From positions 5,969,501-6,033,500 of the forward strand of contig NZ_CP019724.1 of NCBI RefSeq assembly GCF_002005225.1: DNA of 64,000 nucleotides, given 5' to 3'. Shown piece after piece: positions 1-11,243 of this stretch (positions are counted from its first letter, which is position 1; every line of letters begins with the position of its first letter). The notes beneath the pieces are model-generated. The model searched no databases. It was given only the letters and a program-made list of their open reading frames with translations, and was not told the DNA's origin. A program made the translations under genes and the position numbers. The DNA is from Streptomyces pactum (GTDB taxonomy: Bacteria; Actinomycetota; Actinomycetes; Streptomycetales; Streptomycetaceae).

Positions 1-158
1 CCGCCGCGATCGTCTGCGGCTGGCTCGCCATGGGCCGAAGCTGGGCGGGTCCCCGCCCGGTACCGGCCGTGGTCGCCCTGGTCCTGGGCGTCATCGACAC
101 GCTTGTGGCGGCCGTCTGGCTCGCCGGGGCGGCGTCGCCGGGCTACGGCATGTTCTGA
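1..158 (+). CDS. Partial membrane protein, C-terminal end only
   Basis: The frame beginning at base 3 is open to the TGA at 156-158 and gives about 51 residues. It holds a hydrophobic stretch (roughly AAIVCGWLAMG), a short Arg/Pro linker, and a second clear membrane helix (VVALVLGVIDTLVAAVWLAG) followed by a short GYGMF tail. This looks like the last one or two transmembrane helices of a small integral membrane protein such as a DUF4190-type protein, but the family cannot be fixed from so little. It ends convergently with the K+ channel gene, overlapping it by 16 bp. Confidence 0.55.
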   Translation, partial: AAIVCGWLAMGRSWAGPRPVPAVVALVLGVIDTLVAAVWLAGAASPGYGMF

Positions 159-1003
159 CCCGGCACGGCCAGTGGCCCCCGAGGACGGTGGCTCGGGGGC
201 TCCAGGCCGTCGGGGCCGTCGGGCACGGCGTCGTTCCGGGACGGGTCCGGCACCGCGCCGCCGGGCCGCCGCAACTCGGCCACCTCCGCCCGCAGCGCCC
301 GGACCTCCTCCGTGAGCGCGTGAATGGCCTCGGTCCGCCGCCGTCCCTCCACGTCGTCCCTCTCGAACCTGGCGATGAACCATGCCGCGATGTTCGCGGT
401 CACCACGCCGAGCAGCGCAATCCCGGACAGCATCAGGCCGACGGCCAGCACCCGTCCCATCGCGGTCGTCGGCGCGAGATCCCCGTACCCCACGGTGGTC
501 ATCGTCGTGAAGGACCACCACATGGCGTCACCCAGGGTCCGGATGTTCCCGTCCGGCGCGGTCCGCTCCACCGACAGCACCGCCAGCGACCCGAAGATCA
601 GCAGCCCGAACACCGAGCCGGCGACGTAGGTCGTCAGCCGGATCTGCGAGGCCATCCGCGCCCGCCGCCCCACCAGGAGCAGCGTCGAGACCAGTCGCAG
701 CAGTCTCAGGGGCCGCAGCAGCGGCAACACCACCGCGCAGAGGTCCAGCCAGTGGGTGCGGACGAACCTCAGACGGTGCGGGGCGAGGCGCAGCCGCACC
801 AGGTAGTCGACCGTGAACGCCCCCCACACCACCCACTCGGTCACCAGGCACGCCCGCGTCACGGCCGGGCTCGACGAACTGTCGACGATCGGCGTGGCGT
901 AGGCGACGGCGAACAGCACGGCCAGCGCCAGCAGGGGCCGCTGGCTGTGCCGCTCCCAGCGTTCCTGTGCCGTCTGCCGCCGTATGTCCGCGTCCGTACT
1001 CAT
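143..1003 (-). CDS. Voltage-gated-type potassium channel protein
   Basis: A 286-residue membrane protein starting at an ATG. The pore region carries the K+ selectivity filter in TTMTTVGYGDLAP, followed by the inner helix (MLSGIALLGVVTANIAAWF). Before it lie several hydrophobic helices, including an Arg-rich S4-like segment around LLRPLRLLRLVSTLLLVGRR, so this is a six-helix voltage-gated-like channel and not a two-helix KcsA type. The C-terminus has a short predicted coiled coil (heptads around IHALTEEVRALRAEVAELRR) that may tetramerise the channel. No RCK/TrkA-N domain is visible. Its role in K+ flux or membrane potential is inferred from the family. It lies 83 bp downstream of aceE on the same strand. 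Confidence 0.9.
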   Translation of the reverse strand: MSTDADIRRQTAQERWERHSQRPLLALAVLFAVAYATPIVDSSSSPAVTRACLVTEWVVWGAFTVDYLVRLRLAPHRLRFVRTHWLDLCAVVLPLLRPLRLLRLVSTLLLVGRRARMASQIRLTTYVAGSVFGLLIFGSLAVLSVERTAPDGNIRTLGDAMWWSFTTMTTVGYGDLAPTTAMGRVLAVGLMLSGIALLGVVTANIAAWFIARFERDDVEGRRRTEAIHALTEEVRALRAEVAELRRPGGAVPDPSRNDAVPDGPDGLEPPSHRPRGPLAVPGQNMP

Positions 1004-1086
1004 GCCCCGAATCGTAGGTTCCCCCGACGGAAACGGGGGAGGCGACGGACTCCGCGCCCGCCGCCTCCCCGCGCACCGCCGACGTG

Positions 1087-3843
<2,757 letters not shown>

Positions 3844-4228
3844 GCTGTTCCTTCGCTGTCAGAGGGCAACTTTGCCGGGTGTCGCGCCGATTCCCCGCCG
3901 AATCCCCATCGTGTACCTCGCGGGGGCAAACGTCATCTGTACCGTGGGGTAACCGGTCCTCCCATGGGGATCGGGGGCACGTTCATTCGAGTCTCGTACC
4001 CACACATGGTTCCCAAATACGCAAACGGGGCAGATAGGTGTGGTGTACGTCACCTTCGGTCTGGACGGCATGGCTGGAGTTGCGGCGACACGGCCGGGAT
4101 CGTCACCGTTTCGGCGGTCCCAGTCGCCGGGTACTTGCGCGATCCGTCCCGCCCGTGTGGACTACGGCCAATGCTTCGCGCACGCGCGTGGCTGAGATAT
4201 TCACCAAGACATGATCAGGAGGCAACCC
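3844..4228. other. Divergent intergenic region between aceE and the DUF3052 gene
   Basis: There are 385 bp without a credible gene, and promoters for both divergent genes must lie here. The stretch at about 3950-4040 is relatively AT-rich for this genome. I see no clear riboswitch or long inverted repeat. The aceE Shine-Dalgarno (AAGGA) abuts the left edge, and AGGAGG at 4217-4222 serves the right-hand gene. Confidence 0.5.
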
Positions 4229-4666
4229 GTGAGCGCGACCGCGGACCACGCGGAGGAGCGGACGAACCCTGCCGTCAGGCTGGGGTTCCAGCCCGGGCAG
4301 GTGGTCCAGGAGATCGGCTACGACGACGACGTCGACCAGGAGCTCCGCGAGGCCATTGAGGGCGCCGTCGAGGGCGAGCTGGTGGACGAGGACTACGAGG
4401 ACGTGGCCGATGCCGTCGTGCTGTGGTTCCGTGACGACGACGGCGACCTGACGGATGCGCTGGTGGATGCCACCACGTACATCGAAGAGGGCGGGGCGAT
4501 CCTGCTCCTCACGCCGAAGACCGGCCGTTCGGGGTACGTCGAGGCCAGCGACATTTCGGAAGCCGCGACGACGGCCGGACTGACGGCGTCCAAGAGCGTC
4601 AGCGTCGGAAAGGACTGGAGCGGCAGCCGGCTGGCGACGCCCAAGGCCGCCAAGTCCAAGCGGTAG
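4229..4666 (+). CDS. DUF3052 family protein
   Basis: A 145-residue acidic protein starting at GTG 4229, six bases after a perfect AGGAGG. An in-frame ATG at 4211 lies upstream of this Shine-Dalgarno and is less likely. The protein matches the actinobacterial DUF3052 family: VRLGFQPGQVVQEIGYDDDVD at the start, an acidic middle, and a conserved GGAILLLTPKTGRSGYVE strand ending in a Lys-rich tail. No catalytic motif is visible and the function is unknown. The family is usually found divergent from aceE in Streptomyces (recollection, not checked), which hints at a link to central metabolism or stress without proving one. Confidence 0.88.
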   Translation: MSATADHAEERTNPAVRLGFQPGQVVQEIGYDDDVDQELREAIEGAVEGELVDEDYEDVADAVVLWFRDDDGDLTDALVDATTYIEEGGAILLLTPKTGRSGYVEASDISEAATTAGLTASKSVSVGKDWSGSRLATPKAAKSKR

Positions 4667-4746
4667 CCGCCCAGGCTCCGCACCACACCAGGACCCCGTA
4701 CGGGCCGACCGCCGTCGGCCCGTCCGCGGACCCGCGATGACCCCTG

Positions 4747-4776
4747 CGTAGGGTGGTTCCAGCGAACCACCCTACG
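4747..4776. promoter_or_regulatory. Perfect 13-bp inverted repeat in the peroxiredoxin leader
   Basis: The arms CGTAGGGTGGTTC (4747-4759) and GAACCACCCTACG (4764-4776) are exact reverse complements around a 4-nt loop, ending 16 bases before the peroxiredoxin ATG. No T-tract follows. It could be the terminator of the DUF3052 gene, an operator, or an RNA hairpin close to the ribosome binding site. Confidence 0.6.
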
Positions 4777-4792
4777 AAGGGACGAACAGGAC

Positions 4793-5251
4793 ATGACGCT
4801 CCAGGTCGGCGACAAGGCCCCCGACTTCGAACTCAAGGACAACCACGGCGCGACCGTCCGGCTGTCCGACTTCCGCGGCCGGAAGAACGTCGTGCTGCTC
4901 TTCTACCCGTTCGCCTTCACCGGCGTGTGCACCGGCGAGCTGTGCGAGGTGCGCGACAACCTGCCGCGGTTCTCCGACCGCGACACCCAGGTGCTCGCCG
5001 TCTCCAACGACTCCATCCACACCCTGCGCGTCTTCGCCGAGCAGGAGGGCCTGGAGTACCCGCTGCTGTCCGACTTCTGGCCGCACGGCAACGTCTCGCG
5101 CGCCTACGGCGTCTTCGACGAGGACAAGGGCTGCGCCGTCCGCGGCACCTTCATCATCGACCAGGAGGGCGTCGTGCGCTGGACCGTGGTCAACGGCCTG
5201 CCGGACGCCCGTGACCTGACCGAGTACGTGAAGGCGCTCGACAACCTGTGA
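4793..5251 (+). CDS. Peroxiredoxin of the AhpE/BCP type
   Basis: A 152-residue thioredoxin-fold peroxidase of the AhpC/TSA family, which reduces H2O2, alkyl hydroperoxides or peroxynitrite through a peroxidatic cysteine. The active site is [17 protein letters not shown], placing the peroxidatic Cys at residue 46 with Thr43 in the PxxxT/C position. A second Cys at residue 51 gives the five-residue spacing of the intramolecular disulfide in E. coli BCP, while overall sequence ([17 protein letters not shown]) looks like mycobacterial AhpE, a one-Cys enzyme. This protein may therefore behave as an atypical two-Cys enzyme. It is cytosolic, with no signal peptide. The thiol reductant partner is not encoded nearby. 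Confidence 0.93.
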   Translation: MTLQVGDKAPDFELKDNHGATVRLSDFRGRKNVVLLFYPFAFTGVCTGELCEVRDNLPRFSDRDTQVLAVSNDSIHTLRVFAEQEGLEYPLLSDFWPHGNVSRAYGVFDEDKGCAVRGTFIIDQEGVVRWTVVNGLPDARDLTEYVKALDNL

Positions 5252-5265
5252 TCGACGCGCCCCGC

Positions 5266-5293
5266 GGACCGACACCATGTGATTTGTCGGTCC
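5266..5293. terminator. Hairpin downstream of the peroxiredoxin gene
   Basis: The 9-bp perfect arms GGACCGACA (5266-5274) and TGTCGGTCC (5285-5293) flank a 10-nt loop, 15 bp after the peroxiredoxin stop codon. This is a likely intrinsic terminator of the U-tract-less type common in Streptomyces, upstream of the terD promoter. Confidence 0.55.
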
Positions 5294-5394
5294 CAGGGCC
5301 TGCGAGGGGCGGGAACCCGTCACTAGGATCGAATCGTTGATCCGATATCCACGCACCACGGGGCTCCCCGCCCCAGGACACCAATGGAGGACTC

Positions 5395-5970
5395 GTGGGA
5401 GTCAGCCTCAGCAAGGGCGGCAACGTTTCGCTGACCAAGGAGGCCCCCGGCCTGACCGCGGTCATCGTCGGTCTGGGGTGGGACATCCGCACCACGACCG
5501 GCACCGACTTCGACCTCGACGCCAGCGCGCTGCTGCTGAACAGCGGCGGCAAGGTCGCCAGTGACGCGCACTTCATCTTCTTCAACAACCTCAAGAGCCC
5601 CGACGGATCGGTCGAGCACACCGGTGACAACCTCACCGGTGAGGGCGAGGGCGACGACGAGCAGATCAAGATCGACCTCGCCACCGTGCCCGCCGACGTC
5701 GAGAAGATCACCTTCCCGGTCTCGATCTACGACGCCGAGAACCGCCAGCAGTCCTTCGGCCAGGTGCGCAACGCGTTCATCCGCGTCGTCAACCAGGCCG
5801 GCGGCGCCGAGATCGCCCGCTACGACCTGAGTGAGGACGCCTCGACGGAGACCGCCATGGTCTTCGGCGAGCTGTACCGGCACGGTGCGGAGTGGAAGTT
5901 CCGCGCCATCGGCCAGGGCTACGCCTCCGGCCTGCGCGGTATCGCCCAGGACTTCGGCGTGAACGTCTGA
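5395..5970 (+). CDS. terD: TerD family calcium-binding stress protein, copy 1
   Basis: A 191-residue TerD/CABP protein starting at GTG after GGAGG. The family signatures are all present: [19 protein letters not shown] at the N-terminus, DFDLDASAL, and the acidic calcium site [24 protein letters not shown], then [19 protein letters not shown] and the C-terminal [20 protein letters not shown]. TerD proteins bind two Ca2+ ions and are linked to tellurite and oxidative stress tolerance and, in Streptomyces, to development. It is followed at 109 bp by a close paralogue and then by the DUF475 membrane protein, so these probably form one transcription unit interrupted by an attenuator-like hairpin. 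Confidence 0.96.
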   Translation: MGVSLSKGGNVSLTKEAPGLTAVIVGLGWDIRTTTGTDFDLDASALLLNSGGKVASDAHFIFFNNLKSPDGSVEHTGDNLTGEGEGDDEQIKIDLATVPADVEKITFPVSIYDAENRQQSFGQVRNAFIRVVNQAGGAEIARYDLSEDASTETAMVFGELYRHGAEWKFRAIGQGYASGLRGIAQDFGVNV

Positions 5971-6002
5971 GTCACCGATACGTCCGAGGCGACGGCCTCG
6001 AC

Positions 6003-6039
6003 CGTCCGGCGCCGCACGGTTTACGTGCGGCGCCGGACG
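6003..6039. terminator. Intergenic hairpin between the two terD genes
   Basis: Perfect 15-bp arms at 6003-6017 and 6025-6039 (CGTCCGGCGCCGCAC and its reverse complement) with a 7-nt loop. There is no T-tract. Its place between two same-strand paralogues suggests partial termination or 3'-end protection of the first terD transcript. Confidence 0.7.
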
Positions 6040-6079
6040 CGCAGGAAACCCAAGAACCATCACCCGGGGAGGGATCACC

Positions 6080-6655
6080 ATGGGCGTCACGCTTGCCAAG
6101 GGAGGCAACGTCTCCCTGTCCAAGGCCGCACCGAACCTCACACAGGTACTGGTCGGGCTGGGCTGGGACGCGCGTTCCACCACCGGAGCACCCTTCGACC
6201 TCGATGCCAGCGCACTGGTGTGCGGCGGCGGCCGGGTGCTCGGCGACGAGTGGTTCGTCTTCTACAACCAGCTCAAGAGCCCGGACGGATCGGTCGAGCA
6301 CACCGGCGACAATCTCACCGGTGAGGGCGACGGTGACGACGAGTCGGTGCTGGTCGACCTCTCCGGGGTGCCCGCCCAGTGCGACAAGATCGTCTTCCCG
6401 GTGTCGATCCATATGGCCGACGAGCGCGGCCAGACCTTCGGCCAGGTCAGCAACGCGTTCATCCGGGTCGTCAACCAGGCCGACGGCCAGGAACTCGCCC
6501 GCTACGACCTCAGCGAGGACGCCTCCACGGAGACCGCGATGATCTTCGGCGAGCTCTATCGCTATCAGGGCGAGTGGAAGTTCCGTGCCGTGGGGCAGGG
6601 GTACGCGTCGGGGCTCCGGGGCATCGCTCTAGACTTCGGGGTCAACGTTTCGTAA
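6080..6655 (+). CDS. terD: TerD family calcium-binding stress protein, copy 2
   Basis: A 191-residue paralogue of the preceding gene, clearly a tandem duplicate. It keeps the diagnostic blocks ([83 protein letters not shown]). The calcium-binding acidic cluster is intact. The N-terminal half differs most from copy 1 ([18 protein letters not shown] against [18 protein letters not shown]), so the surface has diverged while the metal site is preserved. Start is ATG after GGGGAGGGATC. The next gene, the DUF475 membrane protein, begins 50 bp downstream, consistent with co-transcription and with the physical TerD-TerC association known from other bacteria. Confidence 0.96.
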   Translation: MGVTLAKGGNVSLSKAAPNLTQVLVGLGWDARSTTGAPFDLDASALVCGGGRVLGDEWFVFYNQLKSPDGSVEHTGDNLTGEGDGDDESVLVDLSGVPAQCDKIVFPVSIHMADERGQTFGQVSNAFIRVVNQADGQELARYDLSEDASTETAMIFGELYRYQGEWKFRAVGQGYASGLRGIALDFGVNVS

Positions 6656-6704
6656 AGCCGCGTACGGCGCGGGGGAGCCCCGTACAAACACGATTGGGTA
6701 GCCA

Positions 6705-7847
6705 GTGGTTCTGAAAACCTTCGGGTGGTCGTTCGCGGTCACCGCGCTCGGCCTGGTGGCCGCGGTCTTCTACGGGGGGTGGGCCGCCTTCGGCATCGTG
6801 GCGATCCTGTCCGTCCTGGAGATCTCGCTGTCCTTCGACAACGCGGTGGTCAACGCCGGGATTTTGAAGAAGATGAATGCCTTCTGGCAGAAGATCTTCC
6901 TCACCATCGGCATCCTGATCGCCGTCTTCGGCATGCGCCTGGTCTTCCCGGTCGTCATCGTCGCGGTCAGCGCGTCGCTCGGGCCGATCGAGGCCGTCGA
7001 CCTCGCGCTCACCGACAAGGACCGCTACCAGGAGCTGGTGACGGACGCCCATCCGTCGATCGCCGCCTTCGGTGGCATGTTCCTCCTCATGATCTTCCTC
7101 GACTTCATCTTCGAGGACCGGGACATCAAGTGGCTCGGCCGGCTGGAGCGCCCGCTGTCCAAGCTCGGCAAGGTCGACATGCTGTCGGCCTGCATCGCCC
7201 TGATCGTGCTGCTGATCTCCGCGCTCACTTTCGGCGCCCACGCCCACCAGCACGGCGGCACCCACGCCGACAAGGCGGAGACGGTCCTGCTCTCCGGTAT
7301 CGCCGGCCTGATCACCTACCTGGTCGTCGGCGGTCTCTCCGGCTTCTTCGAGGACAAGCTCGAGGAAGAGGAGGAGCGCGAGCACGAGGCCGAGGAGCAG
7401 GCCGAACGCGCCGGCAAGCCCAAGTCGGCCGTCAAGCTGGCCGGCAAGGCCGCGTTCTTCATGTTCCTCTACCTCGAGGTCCTGGACGCGTCGTTCTCCT
7501 TCGACGGCGTCATCGGCGCCTTCGCCATCACCAACGACATCGTCCTGATGGCCCTCGGCCTCGGTATCGGCGCCATGTACGTGCGGTCCCTGACCGTCTA
7601 CCTGGTCCGCGAGGGCACCCTCGACGACTACGTCTACCTGGAGCACGGCGCCCACTACGCCATCGGCGCCCTCGCCGTCGTCCTGCTGGTGACCATCCAG
7701 TACGAGATCAACGAGTTCATCACCGGCATGATCGGCGTGGTCCTGATCGGCGCCTCCTTCTGGTCCTCCGTCCGCCGCAACAAGCGGCTCGCGGCGGCCG
7801 GCGGAGACGGCGGCAAGGAGAAGGCGGAGGTCTCCTCCGGGGTGTGA
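6705..7847 (+). CDS. DUF475 (TerC superfamily) integral membrane protein
   Basis: A 380-residue polytopic membrane protein of the DUF475 branch of the TerC superfamily. The two halves each contain the acidic signature typical of TerC-like proteins: LEISLSFDNAVVNAGIL in the first and LEVLDASFSFDGVIGAFAI in the second, suggesting a pseudo-twofold transporter with Asp residues in the membrane. Between them lies a charged cytoplasmic loop (about residues 220-245, EEEEEREHEAEEQAERA) preceded by a His-rich segment AHAHQHGGTHAD that could bind metal. TerC-superfamily members are linked to Mn2+ export, protein metalation and tellurite resistance; the substrate here is not known. Translation starts at GTG. 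It is the third gene of the ter group, and a strong hairpin follows. Confidence 0.92.
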   Translation: MVLKTFGWSFAVTALGLVAAVFYGGWAAFGIVAILSVLEISLSFDNAVVNAGILKKMNAFWQKIFLTIGILIAVFGMRLVFPVVIVAVSASLGPIEAVDLALTDKDRYQELVTDAHPSIAAFGGMFLLMIFLDFIFEDRDIKWLGRLERPLSKLGKVDMLSACIALIVLLISALTFGAHAHQHGGTHADKAETVLLSGIAGLITYLVVGGLSGFFEDKLEEEEEREHEAEEQAERAGKPKSAVKLAGKAAFFMFLYLEVLDASFSFDGVIGAFAITNDIVLMALGLGIGAMYVRSLTVYLVREGTLDDYVYLEHGAHYAIGALAVVLLVTIQYEINEFITGMIGVVLIGASFWSSVRRNKRLAAAGGDGGKEKAEVSSGV

Positions 7848-7931
7848 AACCCTTCTGTTCCCGGGCCGGGTTCGCCCCCGGTGTGCTTGCTCCTTCGGTG
7901 TGAACACGGCCCGGGCGAGGAACGCTCTGTG

Positions 7932-7970
7932 CGGGGCGGCCGACGAGGACGACTCCTCGGGGCCGCCCCG
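7932..7970. terminator. Terminator after the DUF475 gene
   Basis: Arms CGGGGCGGCC (7932-7941) and GGCCGCCCCG (7961-7970) are perfect reverse complements, and the intervening bases contain a further inner stem (CGAGG/CCTCG). It lies about 85 bp after the DUF475 stop. Confidence 0.6.
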
Positions 7971-8014
7971 TCGGCGGTCCGCGGCCGGTGGTTCGAGCGA
8001 AGGTGGGGGCGGGA

Positions 8015-8752
8015 ATGGGCTTCTTGGACGGTCTGTGGCGCGGTCGCGAGGCAGAGTTCGACTCGGGCAGCGCGGCGACCAACTCCATCCAGCTGACCAA
8101 ACGGCACAGCCAGGTCTCCCTGACCAAACAGGGCGCGGCGACCGGCAACCTGCGCATCAACCTCTCCTGGCGGATGCGGACCTCGGACATCATGGGAACG
8201 CGGCGCGAGAGCCTGCTGCGGCACCCCTTCAAGGCGCTCAAGCCCCCCGAGGTCGTCGGCCACAGCCAGAGCATGGTCAACGTCGACCTCGACCTCGGCT
8301 GCCTCTACGAGCTCCAGGACGGCACCCGCGGGGTCGTCCAGCCGCTGGGCGGCTTCCTGGGCGACGTCAACGGCCCGCCGTACGTCAAGCTCAGCGGCGA
8401 CGACCGGTTCGGCTCGGCCTCCGGCGAGACGATCTACGTCAACCTCGACCACAAGGACGCCATAAAGCGCCTCCTGATCTTCGCCTACATCTATGACCAG
8501 ACCCCGGCCTTCGACCGGACGCACGCCATCGTCACGCTCTACCCGAGCAACGGCCCTCGCATCGAGATAGGCCTCGACGAGCGCCATCCGCAGGCCCGGT
8601 CCTGCGCCGTGGTGATGATCGAGAACATCAAGGACGAGGTCTTCGTCCGTCGCGAGGTGAAGTTCGTGTACGGCTTCCAGGGGGAGCTGGACCGGCTGTA
8701 CGGGTGGGGCCTGCAGTGGGGCCGGGGGCACAAGAGCAAGGCGGAGCGCTGA
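8015..8752 (+). CDS. TerD superfamily protein, TerA-like
   Basis: About 245 residues from ATG 8015 (MGFLDGLWRG); an in-frame ATG at 7988 would add nine residues. The region after residue 25 (NSIQLTKRHSQVSLTK, then NVDLDLGCLYEL, GEIYVNLDHKD-like, LLIFAYIYD, HPQARSCAVVMIENI, REVKFVYGFQGELDRLYGWG) matches the TerA/TerF-like branch, which keeps the TerD jelly-roll fold without the classical [13 protein letters not shown] calcium loop. The N-terminal 25 residues are short and basic. It probably partners with the TerD proteins in a peripheral membrane complex (inference). It sits 167 bp after the DUF475 gene and faces the next TerD gene convergently. Confidence 0.85.
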   Translation: MGFLDGLWRGREAEFDSGSAATNSIQLTKRHSQVSLTKQGAATGNLRINLSWRMRTSDIMGTRRESLLRHPFKALKPPEVVGHSQSMVNVDLDLGCLYELQDGTRGVVQPLGGFLGDVNGPPYVKLSGDDRFGSASGETIYVNLDHKDAIKRLLIFAYIYDQTPAFDRTHAIVTLYPSNGPRIEIGLDERHPQARSCAVVMIENIKDEVFVRREVKFVYGFQGELDRLYGWGLQWGRGHKSKAER

Positions 8753-8809
8753 CACCTCGCTCGTACCGCCGAGGCCCCGCCCCCACCGCCCGTACAGCCG
8801 CCCGGGCGT

Positions 8810-9838
8810 CTACCGCCCGACGAACTGCGGACCCTGCGGCGGCAGCCGGAAGTCCGGGTCGGGTGCCCCGGTGACCGGCGGCGGATAGCCGTAGCCGGAC
8901 TGCGCGCCGGTGACCCCGGCGGCGGGAGCCTGCGGATACCCGTGATCGGGCCGTCCGGCCGGCTGCGGGTAGCCGTAGGCCGGCTGTGTCGTCGGCGGCT
9001 GCTGCGGATAGCCGTACGCGGGTTGCGCCGGCACTCCGGCGGGCTGCTCCGGGGGCAGCGGCCGGGAGACGTCCGGGACGGGCTGGACGGTCGTCGGCTG
9101 ACCGGGGCCGACCACCGGCGGGGCGGGCGTCGACTGAGCGGACGCGGCGGGCGTCGACCGGGCGGACGTGGGCTGGGCGGACGTGGGCTGGGCGGACGTG
9201 GGCTGGGCGGACGTGGGCTGGGCCGGCGCGGGATGGGCGGGGGTGCCCGTGGCGGCCTCGGGCCGGGGGGCCGAGGTGGGGTCGTCCATCCCCTCCGACT
9301 CGTCCACCGAGATGCCGAAGTCGGTCGCCAGCCCCCTGAGCCCGTTCGAGTAGCCCTCGCCCAGCGCCCGGAACTTCCAGCCCTCCCCGCGCCGGTACAG
9401 CTCGCCGCAGATCAGCGCCGTCTCCTGGCCCGTCTCCGGCTTGACGTCGAAGTACGCCAGCGGTTCCGCGTCGGCGGCCGTGGCGTCGTGCAGCAGGATG
9501 CGCAGCGACCGGACCCGGTCGAAGGTGACGCCGTCCGCCGAAGCGATCAGCAGGATGCGGCCCACGGACGGCTCGACCCCGGAGAGATCTGTCTGGATCG
9601 TGTCGGTCAGCCCGTCGGCGACCCGCTTCTTGCCGAGCCGCCAGACCTGACCCGAGGGGTGCCGGGGCTGGTTGTAGAAGACGAAGTCCTCGTCGGAACG
9701 CACGCGGTCGTCGGGCCCCAGCAGGAGGGCGGAGGCGTCGATGTCGGGGACCCCCTGCCCGGGTGCCCAGCGCAGCACGGCGCGTACCGTGGTGGCTTGC
9801 AGCGGGACGTTCGACCCCTTCAGCATCGCGTGCGTCAT
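8810..9838 (-). CDS. TerD-domain protein with Pro/Ala/Gln-rich C-terminal tail
   Basis: A 342-residue protein. Residues 1-175 are a TerD domain ([69 protein letters not shown]). The loop that in copies 1 and 2 reads [13 protein letters not shown] is replaced by [16 protein letters not shown], so the usual acidic calcium ligands are lost. Residues about 180-342 are low-complexity: AQPTS repeated in tandem and then Pro/Gln/Tyr-Gly-rich units (YGYPQ, GYGYPP). The AQPTS block is encoded by four exact 15-bp DNA repeats at 9161-9220. It may be a regulatory or scaffold TerD (inference). It is divergent from the aldolase gene. Confidence 0.9.
   Translation of the reverse strand: MTHAMLKGSNVPLQATTVRAVLRWAPGQGVPDIDASALLLGPDDRVRSDEDFVFYNQPRHPSGQVWRLGKKRVADGLTDTIQTDLSGVEPSVGRILLIASADGVTFDRVRSLRILLHDATAADAEPLAYFDVKPETGQETALICGELYRRGEGWKFRALGEGYSNGLRGLATDFGISVDESEGMDDPTSAPRPEAATGTPAHPAPAQPTSAQPTSAQPTSAQPTSARSTPAASAQSTPAPPVVGPGQPTTVQPVPDVSRPLPPEQPAGVPAQPAYGYPQQPPTTQPAYGYPQPAGRPDHGYPQAPAAGVTGAQSGYGYPPPVTGAPDPDFRLPPQGPQFVGR
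9161..9220. repeat. 15-bp tandem repeat, four copies, coding AQPTS
   Basis: GGCGGACGTGGGCTG is repeated four times exactly at 9161-9220 inside the TerD-tail gene. Imperfect copies flank it. In-frame expansion or contraction would change only the tail length. Confidence 0.85.
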
Positions 9839-10046
9839 GCCGTCATCCTGCCTTCTCGGTCCTGGTCACGACAACGCGGGGGCGGGTACTCGGGTCGTGT
9901 CCGCTCGCCCCGGGTAGCCGCCGCCGACATGCCCGGGTTACCTGGAATTCATGCCCGGTGGGAACCTCCGACATGGATACGTACGTACTATTACCGGCCA
10001 CCTTCGGACAGTTCACAGGTCGCCCAGACACCACGGGGGAGTTTTG
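9839..10046. other. Divergent promoter region of the ter metabolite genes
   Basis: A 208-bp gap between the TerD-tail gene and the aldolase gene. It contains GGAAC elements (for example 9960-9965) and the palindromic TACGTACGTA around 9977-9986. The spacing between GGAAC and CGTA is not a clean match to known ECF sigma consensus promoters, so no sigma factor is assigned. Confidence 0.4.
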
Positions 10047-11213
10047 ATGCGTCATTTCGGACAGATTGCCCCTGAAGTGCGGAAGCGTCTCTTCCACCAG
10101 GAGCCCTGCACCTTCACGGCGGACTCCCCGGCCCGCCTGCTGTCCGCGGCCCTGGGCGCCACGCTCTACAGCCCGGCCACCAGGCCCAGACTCGCCGACG
10201 ACGTCCTCAAACAGGGCGCGTGCGGTGTGGTGTCGATGGTGCTGTGCCTGGAGGACTCGATCGACGACGCCGACGTACCCGTCGGCGAGGAGAACCTCGT
10301 CCGCCAGCTCATGGACCTGGCGGAACGTTCCGACGTCGACGTCCCCCTGCTCTTCGTCCGGGTCCGCACCCCCGAGCAGATACCCGACCTCGTGCGACGC
10401 CTCGGCCCCGCCGTGCGGCTGCTGTCCGGTTTCGTGCTGCCGAAGTTCACCGAGGAACGCGGCGTGCCCTTCCTGGAGGCGCTCTCCTCCGCCGAGGCGG
10501 CCACCGGCCACCGGCTCTTCGCCATGCCCGTGCTGGAGTCCCCGGACCTGCTGTACCGGGAGACCCGCGTGCAGACGCTGGAGGGCATCTTCCGCGCGGT
10601 CGACAAGTACCGCGACCGCGTGCTCGCCCTGCGTCTCGGCGTGACCGACTTCTGCTCCTCCTACGGGCTGCGCAGGGGCCCCGACATGACGGCGTACGAC
10701 GTCCAGATCGTCGCCTCCGTGATCGCCGACGTGGTGAACATGCTCGCCCGGGCCGACGGCACCGGTTTCACGGTGACCGGGCCGGTCTGGGAGTACTTCC
10801 GCGTCCAGGAGAGGATGTTCAAACCGCAACTGCGGCAGAGCCCCTTCCTGGAGGTGCAGGCCGTCGAACTGCGTCAGAAGCTGATCGAACACGCGATGGA
10901 CGGTCTGCTGCGGGAGATCTCCCTGGACCGCGCCAACGGCCTGCTGGGCAAGACCTGCATCCACCCCTCGCACGTGCTCCCCGTGCACGCGCTGTCCGTG
11001 GTCAGCCACGAGGAGTTCAGCGACGCCCAGGACATCCTGCGGCCCGAACGCGGCGGCGGGGGTGTACTGAGGTCCGCCTACACGAACAAGATGAACGAGG
11101 TGAAGCCCCACCGCGCCTGGGCCGAGCGGACCCTGCTGCGCGCGGAGGTCTTCGGGGTGGCCAACGAGGACATCGGCTTCGTGGAACTGCTCGCCGCCGG
11201 CCTGTCCGACTGA
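10047..11213 (+). CDS. HpcH/HpaI (CitE-like) aldolase of the Ter metabolite module
   Basis: A 388-residue TIM-barrel enzyme of the HpcH/HpaI/citrate-lyase-beta superfamily. Visible family blocks are MVLCLEDSIDDADV (acidic metal-site region), FVLPKFTEERG, LALRLGVTDFCSSYGLRRGPDMTAYD and the C-terminal LLGKTCIHPSHVLPVHAL, equivalent to the GKxxIHPxQ motif of CitE. The family cleaves or forms C-C bonds, usually on pyruvate- or CoA-linked substrates. ATG 10047 is chosen because GGGGGA stands six bases upstream; a longer ORF start at 9951 would be an unusual Arg-rich extension. In Ter systems this aldolase co-occurs with PRTase, TRSP, PELOTA and HAD proteins predicted to make a nucleoside-like metabolite (published genomic prediction). 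The next gene starts 30 bp downstream. Confidence 0.88.
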   Translation: MRHFGQIAPEVRKRLFHQEPCTFTADSPARLLSAALGATLYSPATRPRLADDVLKQGACGVVSMVLCLEDSIDDADVPVGEENLVRQLMDLAERSDVDVPLLFVRVRTPEQIPDLVRRLGPAVRLLSGFVLPKFTEERGVPFLEALSSAEAATGHRLFAMPVLESPDLLYRETRVQTLEGIFRAVDKYRDRVLALRLGVTDFCSSYGLRRGPDMTAYDVQIVASVIADVVNMLARADGTGFTVTGPVWEYFRVQERMFKPQLRQSPFLEVQAVELRQKLIEHAMDGLLREISLDRANGLLGKTCIHPSHVLPVHALSVVSHEEFSDAQDILRPERGGGGVLRSAYTNKMNEVKPHRAWAERTLLRAEVFGVANEDIGFVELLAAGLSD

Positions 11214-11243
11214 ACGCCCTGTCCGACCGAACGCAAGGAATCC

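Noticed and set aside
9960..9995. Candidate ECF-sigma promoter GGAAC plus CGTA upstream of the aldolase gene
   Set aside because: The spacing of about 18 does not fit the usual 16-17 and the -10 is not convincing; not called as a promoter.
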